A program made the position numbers and the translations under genes. A DNA stretch of 64,000 nucleotides from Massilia agri (GTDB lineage: Bacteria; Pseudomonadota; Gammaproteobacteria; Burkholderiales; Burkholderiaceae_D), in the NCBI RefSeq assembly GCF_024753255.1, contig NZ_JANUHA010000008.1:174199-238198 (forward strand), read 5' to 3'. Positions 33,367-42,711 of the stretch are shown here, in pieces (within the stretch, counting starts at the first letter, position 1; every line of letters starts with the position of its first letter). The notes under the pieces were generated by a model that saw nothing but the letters and a program-made list of their open reading frames with translations, did no database searches and was not told the origin of the DNA.

Positions 33367-35271
33367 ATGAACGCGCCCGCCCCTACCCACCGTCCGATCC
33401 AGCAGCTGCCTGATCAGCTCATCTCGCAAATCGCCGCCGGCGAGGTCGTCGAGCGGCCCTCCGCCGTGGTGAAGGAACTGCTCGAGAACGCCCTGGATGC
33501 GGGCGCGACCCAGATCACCGTGCGCCTGGAAGAAGGAGGCGTCAAGCGCATCGCCATCACCGACAACGGCCGCGGCATCGAGCCCGAGCAGCTGCCGCTG
33601 GCGCTGGCCCGCCATGCGACCTCGAAGATCGCCTCGCTGCACGACCTCGAACACGTCGGCACCCTGGGCTTTCGCGGCGAGGCGCTGGCCTCGATCGCCT
33701 CGGTCGCCGCGGTGCGCATCACCTCGCGCACGCCGAACGCCGCCCACGCCTGGGAAATCGTCGGCTCGCACGAGGGCACCGTGGCGCCATCATCGGGCGC
33801 CTTCGGCACCACCATCGACGTGCAGGACCTGTATTTCAACACCCCCGCGCGCCGCAAGTTCCTGAAGTCCGAACAGACGGAATACGGCCACTGCGCCGAA
33901 GTCGTGCGCCGCATCGCGCTGGCGCGTCCGGACGTGTCCTTCAGCCTCACGCACAACGGCCGCACCATCGACCACTGGAACGTGAGCGAAGCGGCCAAGC
34001 GCAGCGCCCAGATCCTGGGCAACGACTTCGCCGAGGCGCGCCTGCCGCTGGACGAAGCGGCGGGTCCCTTGCGCCTGCATGGCTACGTCGGCCTGCCGAC
34101 GGCCTCCAAGGCGCGCGCCGATGGCCAGTTCTTCTACGTGAACGGGCGCTTCGTACGCGACAAGCTGCTGGTGCACGCGGTGCGCGCGGCCTACCAGGAC
34201 GTGCTGCACGGCGACCGCTTCCCCTGCTACGTGCTCTCGCTCGACCTCGACCCGGCACTGGTCGACGTCAACGTGCACCCATCAAAGATCGAGGTGCGTT
34301 TCCGCGACAGTCGCGCGGTGCATCAGTTCGTGTTCCACGCGGTGCAGCGCACCCTGGCCCAGACGTCGGCCACTGCCCACGGCAGCGCGCCGGCGCCGAT
34401 CTCCGCCGCCGAAGTGCGCCCGACCGGCACGCCGGTGTGGGCGCCGCGTCCGCACGAGCAGACCTCGTTCGGAGCGCAGCTCGCGCCGACCTTCTCGCCC
34501 TCGCCTTTCGCGCCGGGCAGCCGCTGGGACGATCCACGCCCCGCACCATCGCAGGGTGGCGTAGCCCAGCGCACCGAGGCGTATGGCGCACTGTTCGCGT
34601 CGAACGAGCCGGCGAAAGCGGCCGCACCGGTCGGCGTGCCACTGTCGGCATCCGACCGCCCGCTGTCGAACGACGACTTCCCGCTCGGCTTCGCGCTGGC
34701 CCAGCTGCACGGCATCTACATCCTGGCCCAGAACACCAAGGGCCTGGTGCTGGTCGACATGCATGCGGCCCACGAACGCATCCTCTACGAACAGATCAAG
34801 AACGCGCTGGACGCCAGAGCCGAAGGCGAAGAGCTGCAGGTGCAGCAGCTCCTGATCCCCGTGACCTTCTACGCCGACGCCATCGAGGTGGCGACCGCCC
34901 AGGACCACCAGGAGACCCTGAAGGCCCTCGGCTTCGACATCGCCGCCCTGTCGCCGACCACGCTCGCCGTGCGCACGGTGCCGACCCTGCTGAAGAATGC
35001 CGACGCGCAGACGCTGGCGCGCGACGTGCTGCGCGACGTGCGCGAATTCGGCGGCTCGCGCGTGCTGATCGAGCGCCGCAACGAACTGCTCGGCACCCTC
35101 GCCTGCCACACGGCGGTGCGCGCCAACCGCATCCTGTCGAACCAGGAGATGAACGCCCTGTTGCGCCAGATGGAAATCACCGAGCGCTCCGACCAGTGCA
35201 ACCACGGCCGCCCGACCTGGGTCCAGCTCGAAATCGCGGCGCTCGACAAGCTCTTCCTGCGCGGCCAATGA
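33367..35271 (+). CDS. mutL: DNA mismatch repair protein MutL
   Basis: A 634-residue protein that links MutS mismatch recognition to strand removal. The ATG at 33367 ([18 protein letters not shown]) is preferred over an upstream frame. The GHKL ATPase domain carries NALDAGATQ, the TDNGRGI motif, [13 protein letters not shown] and [12 protein letters not shown] variable Pro/Ala-rich linker (about 340-430) leads to the C-terminal dimerisation domain ([27 protein letters not shown]). The endonuclease motif DQHAAHERxxxE appears only as [13 protein letters not shown], and its metal-binding completeness is uncertain. miaA follows with an ATGA overlap, the common proteobacterial mutL-miaA pair. Confidence 0.97.
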   Translation: MNAPAPTHRPIQQLPDQLISQIAAGEVVERPSAVVKELLENALDAGATQITVRLEEGGVKRIAITDNGRGIEPEQLPLALARHATSKIASLHDLEHVGTLGFRGEALASIASVAAVRITSRTPNAAHAWEIVGSHEGTVAPSSGAFGTTIDVQDLYFNTPARRKFLKSEQTEYGHCAEVVRRIALARPDVSFSLTHNGRTIDHWNVSEAAKRSAQILGNDFAEARLPLDEAAGPLRLHGYVGLPTASKARADGQFFYVNGRFVRDKLLVHAVRAAYQDVLHGDRFPCYVLSLDLDPALVDVNVHPSKIEVRFRDSRAVHQFVFHAVQRTLAQTSATAHGSAPAPISAAEVRPTGTPVWAPRPHEQTSFGAQLAPTFSPSPFAPGSRWDDPRPAPSQGGVAQRTEAYGALFASNEPAKAAAPVGVPLSASDRPLSNDDFPLGFALAQLHGIYILAQNTKGLVLVDMHAAHERILYEQIKNALDARAEGEELQVQQLLIPVTFYADAIEVATAQDHQETLKALGFDIAALSPTTLAVRTVPTLLKNADAQTLARDVLRDVREFGGSRVLIERRNELLGTLACHTAVRANRILSNQEMNALLRQMEITERSDQCNHGRPTWVQLEIAALDKLFLRGQ

Positions 35272-36224
35272 TGTCTGATCCAAAGAAACCGATGGCCGTG
35301 GCCATCATGGGGCCGACCGCGTCCGGCAAGACCGCGGCGGCGCTGGCGATCGCGAAGACGCGTCCCGTGGAGATCATCTCGGTCGACTCGGCCCTGGTCT
35401 ACCGCGAGATGGACATCGGCACCGCCAAGCCCTCGCCCGAGGAACTGGCCGCCGTGCCCCACCACCTGATCGACATCATCGACCCGCTCGAAGCCTATTC
35501 GGTGATGCAGTTCCGCGAGGATGCGATCCGCCTGGTCGGCGAGATCTCGGCGCGCGGCGCGCTGCCGCTGCTGGTGGGCGGCACCATGATGTACTTCAAG
35601 GGCCTGACCGACAGCCTGGACGACCTGCCGACCGCCGACCAGGCCGTGCGCGCCTCCATCGAAGAAGAAGCCGCGCGCATCGGCTGGCCGGCGATGCATG
35701 CGAAGCTGGCCGTCCTCGACCCTGTCACGGCCCAGCGCCTGAAACCGAACGACGCCCAGCGCATCAACCGCGCCCTCGAAATCATCCAGCTGACCGGCAA
35801 GCCCATGTCGGAGCTGCTCGGATTGCGCGCCAGGCCCGAGCTGCCATTCGACCTCGTCTCCTTCGCACTGGAACCGTCGGACCGCGCCGTCCTCCATCAA
35901 CGGATCGCCCAACGTTTCGACGGGATGCTGGGCACGCGCGACGACGAGGGCCTGGTGGCGGAAGTGGCGCGGCTGCGCGCGCGGGGCGATCTGTCGCCGA
36001 CCCTGCCCTCGATGCGCTGCGTCGGCTACCGCCAGACCTGGGACTACCTGGACGGCACGATCAACCGGGAAGACCTGCGCGAACTGGGCATCATCGCCAC
36101 CCGCCAACTGGCCAAGCGCCAGATCACCTGGCTGCGCGCGATGCCGGAGCGGATCGTGATAGACTGCCTCGGTACGGACCCGACGCAAGCCTTGCTGGAC
36201 CGGCTGGCAGCGTTGGAAAAATGA
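35268..36224 (+). CDS. miaA: tRNA dimethylallyltransferase MiaA
   Basis: A 318-residue enzyme that adds a dimethylallyl group to A37 of tRNAs reading UNN codons, giving i6A, the substrate of MiaB (encoded at 52537). It contains the P-loop [67 protein letters not shown] and [14 protein letters not shown]. The start ATG at 35268 shares 4 bases with the mutL stop (ATGATG; a second ATG follows directly). Two tRNA-Met genes lie about 85 bases downstream. Confidence 0.97.
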   Translation: MMSDPKKPMAVAIMGPTASGKTAAALAIAKTRPVEIISVDSALVYREMDIGTAKPSPEELAAVPHHLIDIIDPLEAYSVMQFREDAIRLVGEISARGALPLLVGGTMMYFKGLTDSLDDLPTADQAVRASIEEEAARIGWPAMHAKLAVLDPVTAQRLKPNDAQRINRALEIIQLTGKPMSELLGLRARPELPFDLVSFALEPSDRAVLHQRIAQRFDGMLGTRDDEGLVAEVARLRARGDLSPTLPSMRCVGYRQTWDYLDGTINREDLRELGIIATRQLAKRQITWLRAMPERIVIDCLGTDPTQALLDRLAALEK

Positions 36225-36306
36225 CATCGACGTAAGATTTTTACGCCAGGGAACAGTGTCCAGCCTTGACAGGCGTCGCGCTGGCCCCGATAATGCCTGC
36301 CGTTGC

Positions 36307-36383
36307 GGTGATATAGCTCAGCTGGTTAGAGCACAGCACTCATAATGCTGGGGTCGGTGGTTCAAGTCCACCTATCACCACCA
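36307..36383 (+). tRNA. tRNA-Met (CAT), copy 1
   Basis: Seventy-seven bases fold as a complete tRNA. The acceptor stem is GGTGATA/TATCACC with discriminator A and an encoded CCA. The D arm contains AGCTCAGCTGGTTAGAGC. The anticodon stem CAGCA/TGCTG encloses the loop CTCATAA (anticodon CAT). The T arm contains GGTTCAAGTCC. The elongator form is favoured over initiator because the acceptor pair is a normal G-C pair. A tRNA-Ile2 with lysidine at C34 cannot be fully excluded. Confidence 0.93.
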
Positions 36384-36442
36384 CAGAATTCCAAACGGAT
36401 GGCTTGGCTCTCGCAGTCAGGCCATTTTGTTTTACCGCTTTC

Positions 36443-36519
36443 GGTGATATAGCTCAGCTGGTTAGAGCACAGCACTCATAATGCTGGGGTCGGTGGTTCA
36501 AGTCCACCTATCACCACCA
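36443..36519 (+). tRNA. tRNA-Met (CAT), copy 2
   Basis: Identical over 77 bases to the copy at 36307, including the encoded CCA, and separated from it by 59 bases. It is followed closely by a strong terminator, so both genes are probably processed from one transcript. Confidence 0.93.
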
Positions 36520-36526
36520 TGACAAA

Positions 36527-36560
36527 AGCCGTCGACTTACTTGAGTCGACGGCTTTTTCT
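36527..36560 (+). terminator. rho-independent terminator of the tRNA-Met pair
   Basis: The 11-bp stem AGCCGTCGACT/AGTCGACGGCT (36527-36537 and 36545-36555) has a 7-base loop and a following TTTTTCTTTTC tail. It lies 8 bases after the second tRNA. Confidence 0.9.
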
Positions 36561-36757
36561 TTTCTTGATCTGCAAACCCCATCAAAATTCGGTTAGTCAT
36601 CATCCTTCTTCAGAGTGAACACTAGCTCAAAAAATATAAATGTTAAGCGCATAATTTATCAATTGTCGCATGCTTGATCTTTTTTCACGCAAATGTGTTG
36701 CTAAACCTTAAGCTTAGGTTCAGAATCTTTACGATAATCGAACGGCAAAGGGACTGT
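36561..36757 (+). promoter_or_regulatory. AT-rich promoter region of the DUF262-HNH gene
   Basis: About 200 bases of AT-rich DNA that differ sharply from the GC-rich flanks and share composition with the gene that follows. The sequence AAGGGA sits 6 bases before the ATG at 36758. No operator or tRNA-derived attachment sequence was found. Confidence 0.5.
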
Positions 36758-38356
36758 ATGGCAAACCTAGTAAATCTAGATGCAATGATTATTCGCGAAG
36801 ACTTCGCGGCTTCTAGTGGTGAGGCTCAATCTTTTGAAAAGACGGATAAGATAACGTTAAGGGAACTCGGCCCTGACGGTTTTATTGGGAAGCTTCTACG
36901 GAAGCCAGATTTCCAACGTGAAACAAATCATTGGACACCGGAACAGGTAGTATCACTTCTCAAGTGTTTCATTAACGGCGACCTGATCCCATCGGTAATT
37001 CTTTGGAAATCTGATCGTCATTTTTTCGTTATTGACGGCGGCCATCGCTTAAGTGTATTGAAAGCCTGGGTTACTGACGATTATGGAGACGGGCCCGCCT
37101 CCCAACCTTTTTTCGGGTATGAAATCTCACAAGAGCAGAAGCGCATTGCAAAGCGCGTGCGTGAAATGGTGCAAACTCAAGTTGGAACATGGCAGCATTT
37201 CCAGGCAAAAATGGGAACTACAGGACTTTCAGCTATTGAGGAGAAGATCGTTAATACCATTGCTGTTCGAGGCTTACCCATACAGTGGGTTGAAGGCGAT
37301 GCTGAAAAGGCAGAAACTTCGTTTTTCAACATAAACACCCAGGGAACGCCGCTTGATGATATTGAAGAGCTTTTATTGAAGGGGCGAAAAAAGGCCATCT
37401 CAATTTCAGCACGGGCGATTATTCGGGCTGGCAAAGGTCACAAGTATTGGTCGGCGTTTAATCAGGACGTCACGGCTAAAATCGAAGATTTATCGCGAAA
37501 GATCCACTCAACTTTATTCGACCCCGAACTCCAGCGGCCAATCAAAACTCTTGACCTTCCACTTGGTGGACCAAAGGGGGTGCGCACTGCAATTCAAGCA
37601 TTAATTGATCTTTGCTTAATTGCACTTCGAGATCAGTCAGGTAAGCCAACTTCAATTGATGACACTCCTGACGATGAAGATGGTAACGGCACGGCTAATG
37701 TACTTATTAAATTGGACAAACTTGCACAGCGAGTTTCTGGCAATGCAAATGGCAGCTTAGGCCTTCACCCTGCGGTATATTTTTACGGCCCGACCGGGCG
37801 GCACTCCAATCCGATGTTCATGGGCACCATTTCGTTGATTGCGCGTGCCATAGCAAATAATGATAAAACATTTTTCCCGAAATTTACGAGGGTTAGGGAG
37901 CAACTCGAGAAAATTCTTATCGAAGATAAGGAAATGATCGCTACCATTCTCCAAAAGCATCCGAGTAAGAAGCGAGTCGATAAATATGAGCAGTTCCTGT
38001 CTGGCTTGATTGATTCGCTCTCCAATGGAACTGCGCCAGATGATGTATTGTTAGTCAAATTGCTCGGCCTAGAAGGAAAAATCGTTGTTGGCAAGGATAT
38101 TCAAAGGTCAACGTCTTTTACGGATGACACTAAAAGTCTTGTGTTTTTGAAAACAGCACTTAAGTCGGCGATTCGCTGCCCAATGTGCAAAGGTTTTATG
38201 GATGCCGAAAAATCTATGTCGTATGACCATGTTACACCGGTTCGCGAAGGGGGTGATGGGGATCCTGCGAACTGCGAAATAATGCACCCCTACTGCAACC
38301 AGTCCTTCAAAGAATTACAAGCGTTAGGCGGGGGAACGAAGCACAAAGCAGCTTGA
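36758..38356 (+). CDS. DUF262 (GmrS/ParB-like) and HNH nuclease fusion, putative defence protein
   Basis: A 532-residue protein from the ATG at 36758 with a good AAGGGA site. The N-terminal DUF262 domain shows PDFQRETNHWTPEQVVSLL and the NTPase/nicking motif DGGHRLSVLKAW (DGGHR at 93-97, matching DGQHR). The C-terminal HNH zinc nuclease domain starts at about 474 with CPMC and continues SYDHVTPVREGG and MHPYCNQS (Asp490-His491, His510, Cys513, Asn514). This layout resembles the GmrSD and SspE modification-dependent restriction proteins, but with HNH in place of DUF1524. G+C and codon use are far below the neighbours. It stands alone, directly downstream of tandem tRNA genes. A role against modified phage DNA is inference. 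Confidence 0.85.
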   Translation: MANLVNLDAMIIREDFAASSGEAQSFEKTDKITLRELGPDGFIGKLLRKPDFQRETNHWTPEQVVSLLKCFINGDLIPSVILWKSDRHFFVIDGGHRLSVLKAWVTDDYGDGPASQPFFGYEISQEQKRIAKRVREMVQTQVGTWQHFQAKMGTTGLSAIEEKIVNTIAVRGLPIQWVEGDAEKAETSFFNINTQGTPLDDIEELLLKGRKKAISISARAIIRAGKGHKYWSAFNQDVTAKIEDLSRKIHSTLFDPELQRPIKTLDLPLGGPKGVRTAIQALIDLCLIALRDQSGKPTSIDDTPDDEDGNGTANVLIKLDKLAQRVSGNANGSLGLHPAVYFYGPTGRHSNPMFMGTISLIARAIANNDKTFFPKFTRVREQLEKILIEDKEMIATILQKHPSKKRVDKYEQFLSGLIDSLSNGTAPDDVLLVKLLGLEGKIVVGKDIQRSTSFTDDTKSLVFLKTALKSAIRCPMCKGFMDAEKSMSYDHVTPVREGGDGDPANCEIMHPYCNQSFKELQALGGGTKHKAA

Positions 38357-38362
38357 TTAATC

Positions 38363-38394
38363 AATAATGGCCCGATAGCGGGCCATTATTTTTT
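38363..38394. terminator. bidirectional terminator between the DUF262-HNH gene and a small minus-strand gene
   Basis: The perfect 12-bp stem AATAATGGCCCG/CGGGCCATTATT (38363-38374, 38379-38390) with loop ATAG is followed by TTTTTT on the plus strand and preceded by AT-rich DNA on the minus strand. It serves the nuclease gene and could serve the gene ending at 38404. Confidence 0.88.
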
Positions 38395-38403
38395 AAAAAC
38401 CAG

Positions 38404-38562
38404 TTAGTGTTTCTTGCCGCCACCCGAGATCTTGTTCTCGGTGGCCCAGGCGCGCCGTTCAGCTTCCTTCTTCGGCACGCCCTTCTTCTCATAGCCTTGC
38501 TCGATGTGCTGGGCCTGGCGTTTCTGCTTGTCCGTGTAGGACGATTTATCACCTTGAGGCAT
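38404..38562 (-). CDS. small conserved basic protein (52 residues)
   Basis: An ATG at 38562, preceded by AGGAGA, opens a 52-residue frame starting MPQGDKSSYTDKQKRQAQHI and ending ISGGGKKH. It is charged and helical (EQGYEKKGVPKKEAERRAWA). Similar short proteins with a GDKSxYTDKQKRxAxHI opening are widespread in proteobacteria, sometimes labelled plasmid-stabilisation proteins, without proven function. GC-rich codon use marks it as native, so the AT-rich insert ends between this gene and 38400. Confidence 0.75.
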   Translation of the reverse strand: MPQGDKSSYTDKQKRQAQHIEQGYEKKGVPKKEAERRAWATENKISGGGKKH

Positions 38563-38651
38563 GATGATTCTCCTGTCATGGTTAGTCCATGGGCTCAGGC
38601 TACGCCTCTGTCTGTCGCTGCAACGTTCGCTACTTCACGCAAAGGGGCGAT

Positions 38652-38966
38652 CTACTCGGCAGTAAAGGAGTCGTCCAGGGCGTAGTCGCCGCGGGCCAGG
38701 CCCTCGAGCACGGCCGCCGACTGCTGCAGGTAGTCGGACGGCACCAGGATGCGCACCCCGCCCAGCGCGGGCGCCAGCAGCAGGTCGGTCTGCATCAGGT
38801 GGGCATCGGCCAGCACGGCCGGGATGCCGGCTGCGACCAGGCAGCCCTGCGCCAGCGTCGCCTCCATGGGAACCAGGTATTTGGCGATCACGAACAGGTC
38901 GCGGCCCGGGATCTGCACCACGTCCGGGTTGAGCGCCAGCCAGTCATCCAGTGCGAGTTGCTGCAT
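38652..38966 (-). CDS. DUF2007 putative signal-transducing protein
   Basis: From the ATG at 38966 (preceded by AAAGGAAAC) the protein has 104 residues starting MQQLALDDWLALNPDVVQIP. The body, VIAKYLVPMEATLAQGCLVAAG followed by IPAVLADAHLMQTDLLLAPA and GGVRILVPSDYLQQSAAVLE, matches the DUF2007 fold. Small DUF2007 proteins are often described as putative signal transducers, without proven activity. The gene lies 11 bases downstream of the DUF445 gene and is probably its operon partner. Confidence 0.78.
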   Translation of the reverse strand: MQQLALDDWLALNPDVVQIPGRDLFVIAKYLVPMEATLAQGCLVAAGIPAVLADAHLMQTDLLLAPALGGVRILVPSDYLQQSAAVLEGLARGDYALDDSFTAE

Positions 38967-38977
38967 GGTGTTTCCTT

Positions 38978-40246
38978 TCATCGGAACAGCGCGGGCGCCT
39001 GCGACAGCAGGTACAGGGTGACCCCGATCAGGCCACCGACGATGGTGCCGTTGATGCGAATGTACTGCAAGTCCTTGCCGATGTTGAGTTCGATCTGCTC
39101 GGACATCTCGCGATCGTCCCACTGTTTCACGGTGTCGGCGATGTGGCGCGTGAGAAAACCCGCGAACTCCGGCGCCACGCCGCGCGCGGCCGATTCCAGG
39201 TTCTCGCTGAGCGAGGCGCGCAGCTGCGGGTCTTCGGCCAGCACCTTGCCGACCCAGGCCCCCATGCCGACCAGGCGCCGGCGCAGCGTCGAATCCTCGC
39301 TGTGCAGATCCTGCTTCAGCCAGCCTTTGAGCTCGCCCCACAGCGAGCCGAGGTAGCCGTTCAGGGTCTCGTCGCCCAGCAGGTAAGCCTTGATTTCCTC
39401 GGCCTTCTGCGCGAAGGCCGGATCACGCTTCAGGCGCTCGATGAATTCCACGGTGAAGGCGTCGAAGCGCTGGCGCAGCGGATGATGCGGGTCGGCCGCC
39501 ACCTTGTTCAGGATGCCTGAGGCGAGCCGCACGGCGAGGTCGGCGCCCTTGCGGCCGATGAGTTCCGAAGGCAGCATCTTCTCGATGAAGGCATAGTCTT
39601 CCTTGAGCCAGTCGACGATGCCCTGGCCGATGGTCTCCTGGGTGTCGGCATTGTCGAGCAGGCGGGCCAGTTGCACGATGCCTTCATTGAGCAGTTCCTG
39701 GTGGCGCCCGTCGCGCGTCAGGCTTTCGAGGATGGTGCCGGCGGATTTCGACAGGTCGACGCTGCCCACCATGGCGTGCACGGCGCGGCGGATGAAACCC
39801 TGCACGGCGCTGTCCTCGATGAAGTCGAGCATCCAGGCGCCCACCCGCACCAGGTGCTGGCCCAGCAGCTCGGTATTGGCCGGCTTGACCAGCCACTCGG
39901 CCACCTTCTGCACCGGATCGTGGCGCCGGATCAGGCCGACGATGGACTCGGTGTCGAGGAACTTCTCGCGCACGAACAGCGCCAGGTTGTCGGCGATGCG
40001 CTCCTTGTTCTTGGGGATGATCTCGGTGTGGCGCGAGACGATGGGGATCGGCACGCGCTTGAACAGGGCGACCACGGCGAACCAGTCGGCCAGGGCGCCG
40101 ACCATGGCCGCCTCGGAAAAGGCGCGCAGCAGGCCGGTCCACCAGTTCTGGGGCAGGAACAGCGTCGACAGGAATAGCAGGGCCGCGCCGGCGAAAAAGG
40201 CCAGCGCCAGCAGTTTTGATTGTCGGAGTTCGGCTTCCTTGGTCAT
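38978..40246 (-). CDS. DUF445 membrane protein
   Basis: A 422-residue protein from the ATG at 40246 (MTKEAELRQSKLLALAFFAG). It has two N-terminal hydrophobic stretches (about 8-30 and 38-62), a long soluble helical body (VREKFLDTESIVGLIRRHDPV and similar) and one hydrophobic C-terminal segment (NGTIVGGLIGVTLYLLSQAP). The family motifs GALADWFAVVALF and IPIVSRHTEIIPKNKERIADNLA are intact. The function of DUF445 is unknown to me. The start is placed just after a REP element, and the DUF2007 gene follows 11 bases after its stop. Confidence 0.85.
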   Translation of the reverse strand: MTKEAELRQSKLLALAFFAGAALLFLSTLFLPQNWWTGLLRAFSEAAMVGALADWFAVVALFKRVPIPIVSRHTEIIPKNKERIADNLALFVREKFLDTESIVGLIRRHDPVQKVAEWLVKPANTELLGQHLVRVGAWMLDFIEDSAVQGFIRRAVHAMVGSVDLSKSAGTILESLTRDGRHQELLNEGIVQLARLLDNADTQETIGQGIVDWLKEDYAFIEKMLPSELIGRKGADLAVRLASGILNKVAADPHHPLRQRFDAFTVEFIERLKRDPAFAQKAEEIKAYLLGDETLNGYLGSLWGELKGWLKQDLHSEDSTLRRRLVGMGAWVGKVLAEDPQLRASLSENLESAARGVAPEFAGFLTRHIADTVKQWDDREMSEQIELNIGKDLQYIRINGTIVGGLIGVTLYLLSQAPALFR

Positions 40247-40258
40247 GGTCCCGGGTTC

Positions 40259-40388
40259 GTAGGGGTGGTCCAGTCCAGTGGACTGGAGCACGCTTCGCCG
40301 ACCGCGCGTTCAACCGGCGCGGGAATGGACGATGCGCCCCATTTCGACGTGTATTTGAACGCGCGCACGGCAAAGCCGTGCACCCTAC
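40259..40388. repeat. paired inverted REP-like element, copy C
   Basis: It begins GTAGGGGTGGTCCAG and continues CCGACCGCGCGTTCAA. The inverted partner reads TTGAACGCGCGCACGG...CCGTGCACCCTAC. The left arm contains the palindrome GGTCCAGTCCAGTGGACTGG, an elaboration like that of copy B. It separates two minus-strand genes. Confidence 0.85.
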
Positions 40389-40393
40389 CCATC

Positions 40394-41545
40394 CTATATG
40401 ACTTCGCCGGCCCTCAGTGTTTCGATTGACTCTGCCGTAAAGCCCCAGTCGCGCAGGATGGCCTCGTTGTCCTGGCCGGGGCTGGATGGCGCCGTCGGCT
40501 TGCCTGGCACGGTCCGGGAAAAGCGCGGCGCCGGCGCCGGCTGGGTCACGCCGTCGATCTCGACAAAGGTCTTGCGCGCCGCGTTGTGCGGATGACGCGG
40601 CGCTTCGGCCATGTCCAGCACCGGGGCGAAGCAGGCGTCGGTGCCCTCCAGCAGGCGGCACCACTCCTCGCGCGTCCGGGTCGCGAACAGGGCCGCGAAG
40701 CGCGCTTTCAGCCCTGGCCAGTGCGCCTTGTTCCAGCGCTTCGTGAACGCCTCGTCGACCGTCCCCGTCAGCGCCAGCAGCTTCGCGAAGAACTGGGGCT
40801 CGATGGCGCCGATGGCGATGAACTTGCCGTCGCGGCAGGCGTAGCTGTCGTAGAAGGGGGCGCCGCCGTCGAGCAGGTTGTCTTCGCGCCTGTCGTTCCA
40901 GGCACCGAAGCCGCGCAGGCCATAGGTCATGGCGCCGAGCAGGGCGGCACCATCCGTCATGGCGGCGTCCACCACCTGGCCCTGGCCCGACTGCCGCGCC
41001 GCCAGCACGGCGCAGACGACGCCGAAGGCCAGCATCATGCCGCCGCCACCGAAGTCGCCGACCAGGTTCAGAGGCGGGGCCGGCGGACTGCCTGCCCGGC
41101 CCATCGCGTGCAGCATGCCGGACAGCGCGACGTAGTTGATGTCGTGCCCGGCCGCCTGCGCCAGCGGCCCGTCCTGGCCCCAGCCGGTGATGCGGCCATA
41201 GACCAGCTTCGGATTGCGCTCCAGGCACACGTCCGGCCCCAGGCCGAGGCGTTCCATGACGCCGGGACGGAAGCCCTCGAGCAGCACGTCGGCGCGGTCG
41301 ATCAATCCCAGCGCGGCCAGGCGGCCGGCGGGCTTCTTGAGGTCGAGCGCGAGCGAGCGGCGCCCGCGCGCCATCACGTCATGGCGCGTGCCCAGCACCG
41401 GGTAGGGGTTGTCTTCCCCCGCTGTCGCCTTGCGGTCGATGCGGATCACTTCCGCGCCCATGTCCGCCAGCATCATGGCGGCAAAGGGACAGGGCCCGAT
41501 GCCGACCATCTCGACCACCCGTACGCCTGATAAGGGTCCTGCCAT
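40394..41545 (-). CDS. alpha-methylacyl-CoA racemase/CaiB-BaiF family CoA transferase
   Basis: A 383-residue enzyme of class III CoA transferases, closest by motif to alpha-methylacyl-CoA racemase. It has [33 protein letters not shown], the catalytic His within [12 protein letters not shown] and the catalytic Asp within GDFGGGG. Racemases of this type convert 2R-methylacyl-CoA to the 2S form so that branched or sterol side chains can enter beta-oxidation. It follows an acyl-CoA dehydrogenase gene by 19 bases in a three-gene operon. Confidence 0.88.
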   Translation of the reverse strand: MAGPLSGVRVVEMVGIGPCPFAAMMLADMGAEVIRIDRKATAGEDNPYPVLGTRHDVMARGRRSLALDLKKPAGRLAALGLIDRADVLLEGFRPGVMERLGLGPDVCLERNPKLVYGRITGWGQDGPLAQAAGHDINYVALSGMLHAMGRAGSPPAPPLNLVGDFGGGGMMLAFGVVCAVLAARQSGQGQVVDAAMTDGAALLGAMTYGLRGFGAWNDRREDNLLDGGAPFYDSYACRDGKFIAIGAIEPQFFAKLLALTGTVDEAFTKRWNKAHWPGLKARFAALFATRTREEWCRLLEGTDACFAPVLDMAEAPRHPHNAARKTFVEIDGVTQPAPAPRFSRTVPGKPTAPSSPGQDNEAILRDWGFTAESIETLRAGEVI

Positions 41546-41564
41546 CGTGTCCTCCTTCTGCCTG

Positions 41565-42701
41565 TCAGAGCGAGCGGGCGATGATCTCTTTCATGATCTC
41601 GTTGGCGCCGCCGTAGATGCGCTGCACGCGCGCGTCCACGTACATCTGGGCGATCGGGTATTCCAGCATGTAGCCGCAGCCGCCGAAGAGCTGCACGCAC
41701 TGGTCCACCACCTTGCACTGCAGGTCCGATATCCAGTACTTGGCCATCGAGGCGCGCACGGTGTCCATGCGACCGGCAAGCATGTCCTCGATGCAGCGGT
41801 CGATGAAGATGCGCGCGATCGTGGCCTCGGTCTTGATCTCGGCCAGCACGAAGCGGGTGTTCTGCATCTCGATGAGGGCCTGGCCGAAGGCGCGGCGCTC
41901 CCGCGTATGTTCCACCGTGAGCTGCAGCGCGCGCTCGATGGCGGCCACGCCGCACACACCCAGGATGGTGCGCTCGTAGGGCAGCTCGGTCATCAGGTGG
42001 GCGAAGCCCTTCCCCTCCTCGCCACCGAGCACGTTATCAAACGGGACGTGGGCATCGTCGAAGAACAGCTCGCAGGTGTCCTGGCCCTTCTGCCCGACCT
42101 TCTCCAGGATGCGGCCCACGCGAAAGCCCGGATTGTCCTTCGTTTCGAGCAGCATCAGGGACACGCCCTTGGCCCCGGCCGCCGGGTCGGTCTTGGCCAC
42201 CACCAGGATCAGGTCAGCCATATAGCCGTTCGAGATGAAGGTCTTGGAGCCGCTCACGCGGTAGCCGTCGGGGCCGCGCACGGCCGTGGTGCGGATGCCC
42301 TTCAGGTCCGAGCCCGCGCCCGGCTCGCTCATGGCGATGGCCGCGATCATCTCGCCGCTCGCCAGGCGCGGCAGGTACTTTTGTTTCTGCTCCTCGGTGC
42401 CCTGGTTCAGCAGGTAGTGCGCGACGATGGCGTGCACGTGGATGCCGAACGCGGTATCGCCACCGTAGGACAGCTCTTCGAACACCACCGCCATGTGGGC
42501 GAAGCTGCCGCCCGCGCCGCCATATTCTTCCGGGATGTCGGCCAGCAGCAGGCCCATCTCGCCGGCCTTGCGCCAGAGTTCACGGTCGACGTGCCGCTGC
42601 TCCCGCCAGGCGTCCTGGTGCGGCGTGATCTCACCTAGCACAAAGCGGCGCACGGCATCGCGGAAGGCGGCCAGTTCCTCGTTCATCCAGGGGGAGTTCA
42701 T
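41565..42701 (-). CDS. acyl-CoA dehydrogenase
   Basis: A 378-residue flavin enzyme that introduces the first double bond of beta-oxidation. The ATG at 42701 ([17 protein letters not shown]) is chosen because TGAGGAC lies at the right distance; ATGs at 42707 and 42689 are alternatives. The family motifs are present: [23 protein letters not shown] (flavin-binding), GSKTFISNG, the catalytic glutamate region in [20 protein letters not shown], and the terminal [14 protein letters not shown]. It starts 11 bases after the thiolase stop. Confidence 0.92.
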   Translation of the reverse strand: MNSPWMNEELAAFRDAVRRFVLGEITPHQDAWREQRHVDRELWRKAGEMGLLLADIPEEYGGAGGSFAHMAVVFEELSYGGDTAFGIHVHAIVAHYLLNQGTEEQKQKYLPRLASGEMIAAIAMSEPGAGSDLKGIRTTAVRGPDGYRVSGSKTFISNGYMADLILVVAKTDPAAGAKGVSLMLLETKDNPGFRVGRILEKVGQKGQDTCELFFDDAHVPFDNVLGGEEGKGFAHLMTELPYERTILGVCGVAAIERALQLTVEHTRERRAFGQALIEMQNTRFVLAEIKTEATIARIFIDRCIEDMLAGRMDTVRASMAKYWISDLQCKVVDQCVQLFGGCGYMLEYPIAQMYVDARVQRIYGGANEIMKEIIARSL

Positions 42702-42711
42702 GTCCATGTCC

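Noticed and set aside
36520..38400. Integrative element using tRNA-Met as attachment site
   Set aside because: No integrase and no copy of the tRNA 3' end at the right border was found. The insert is a single gene, so the tRNA may be only a nearby landmark.
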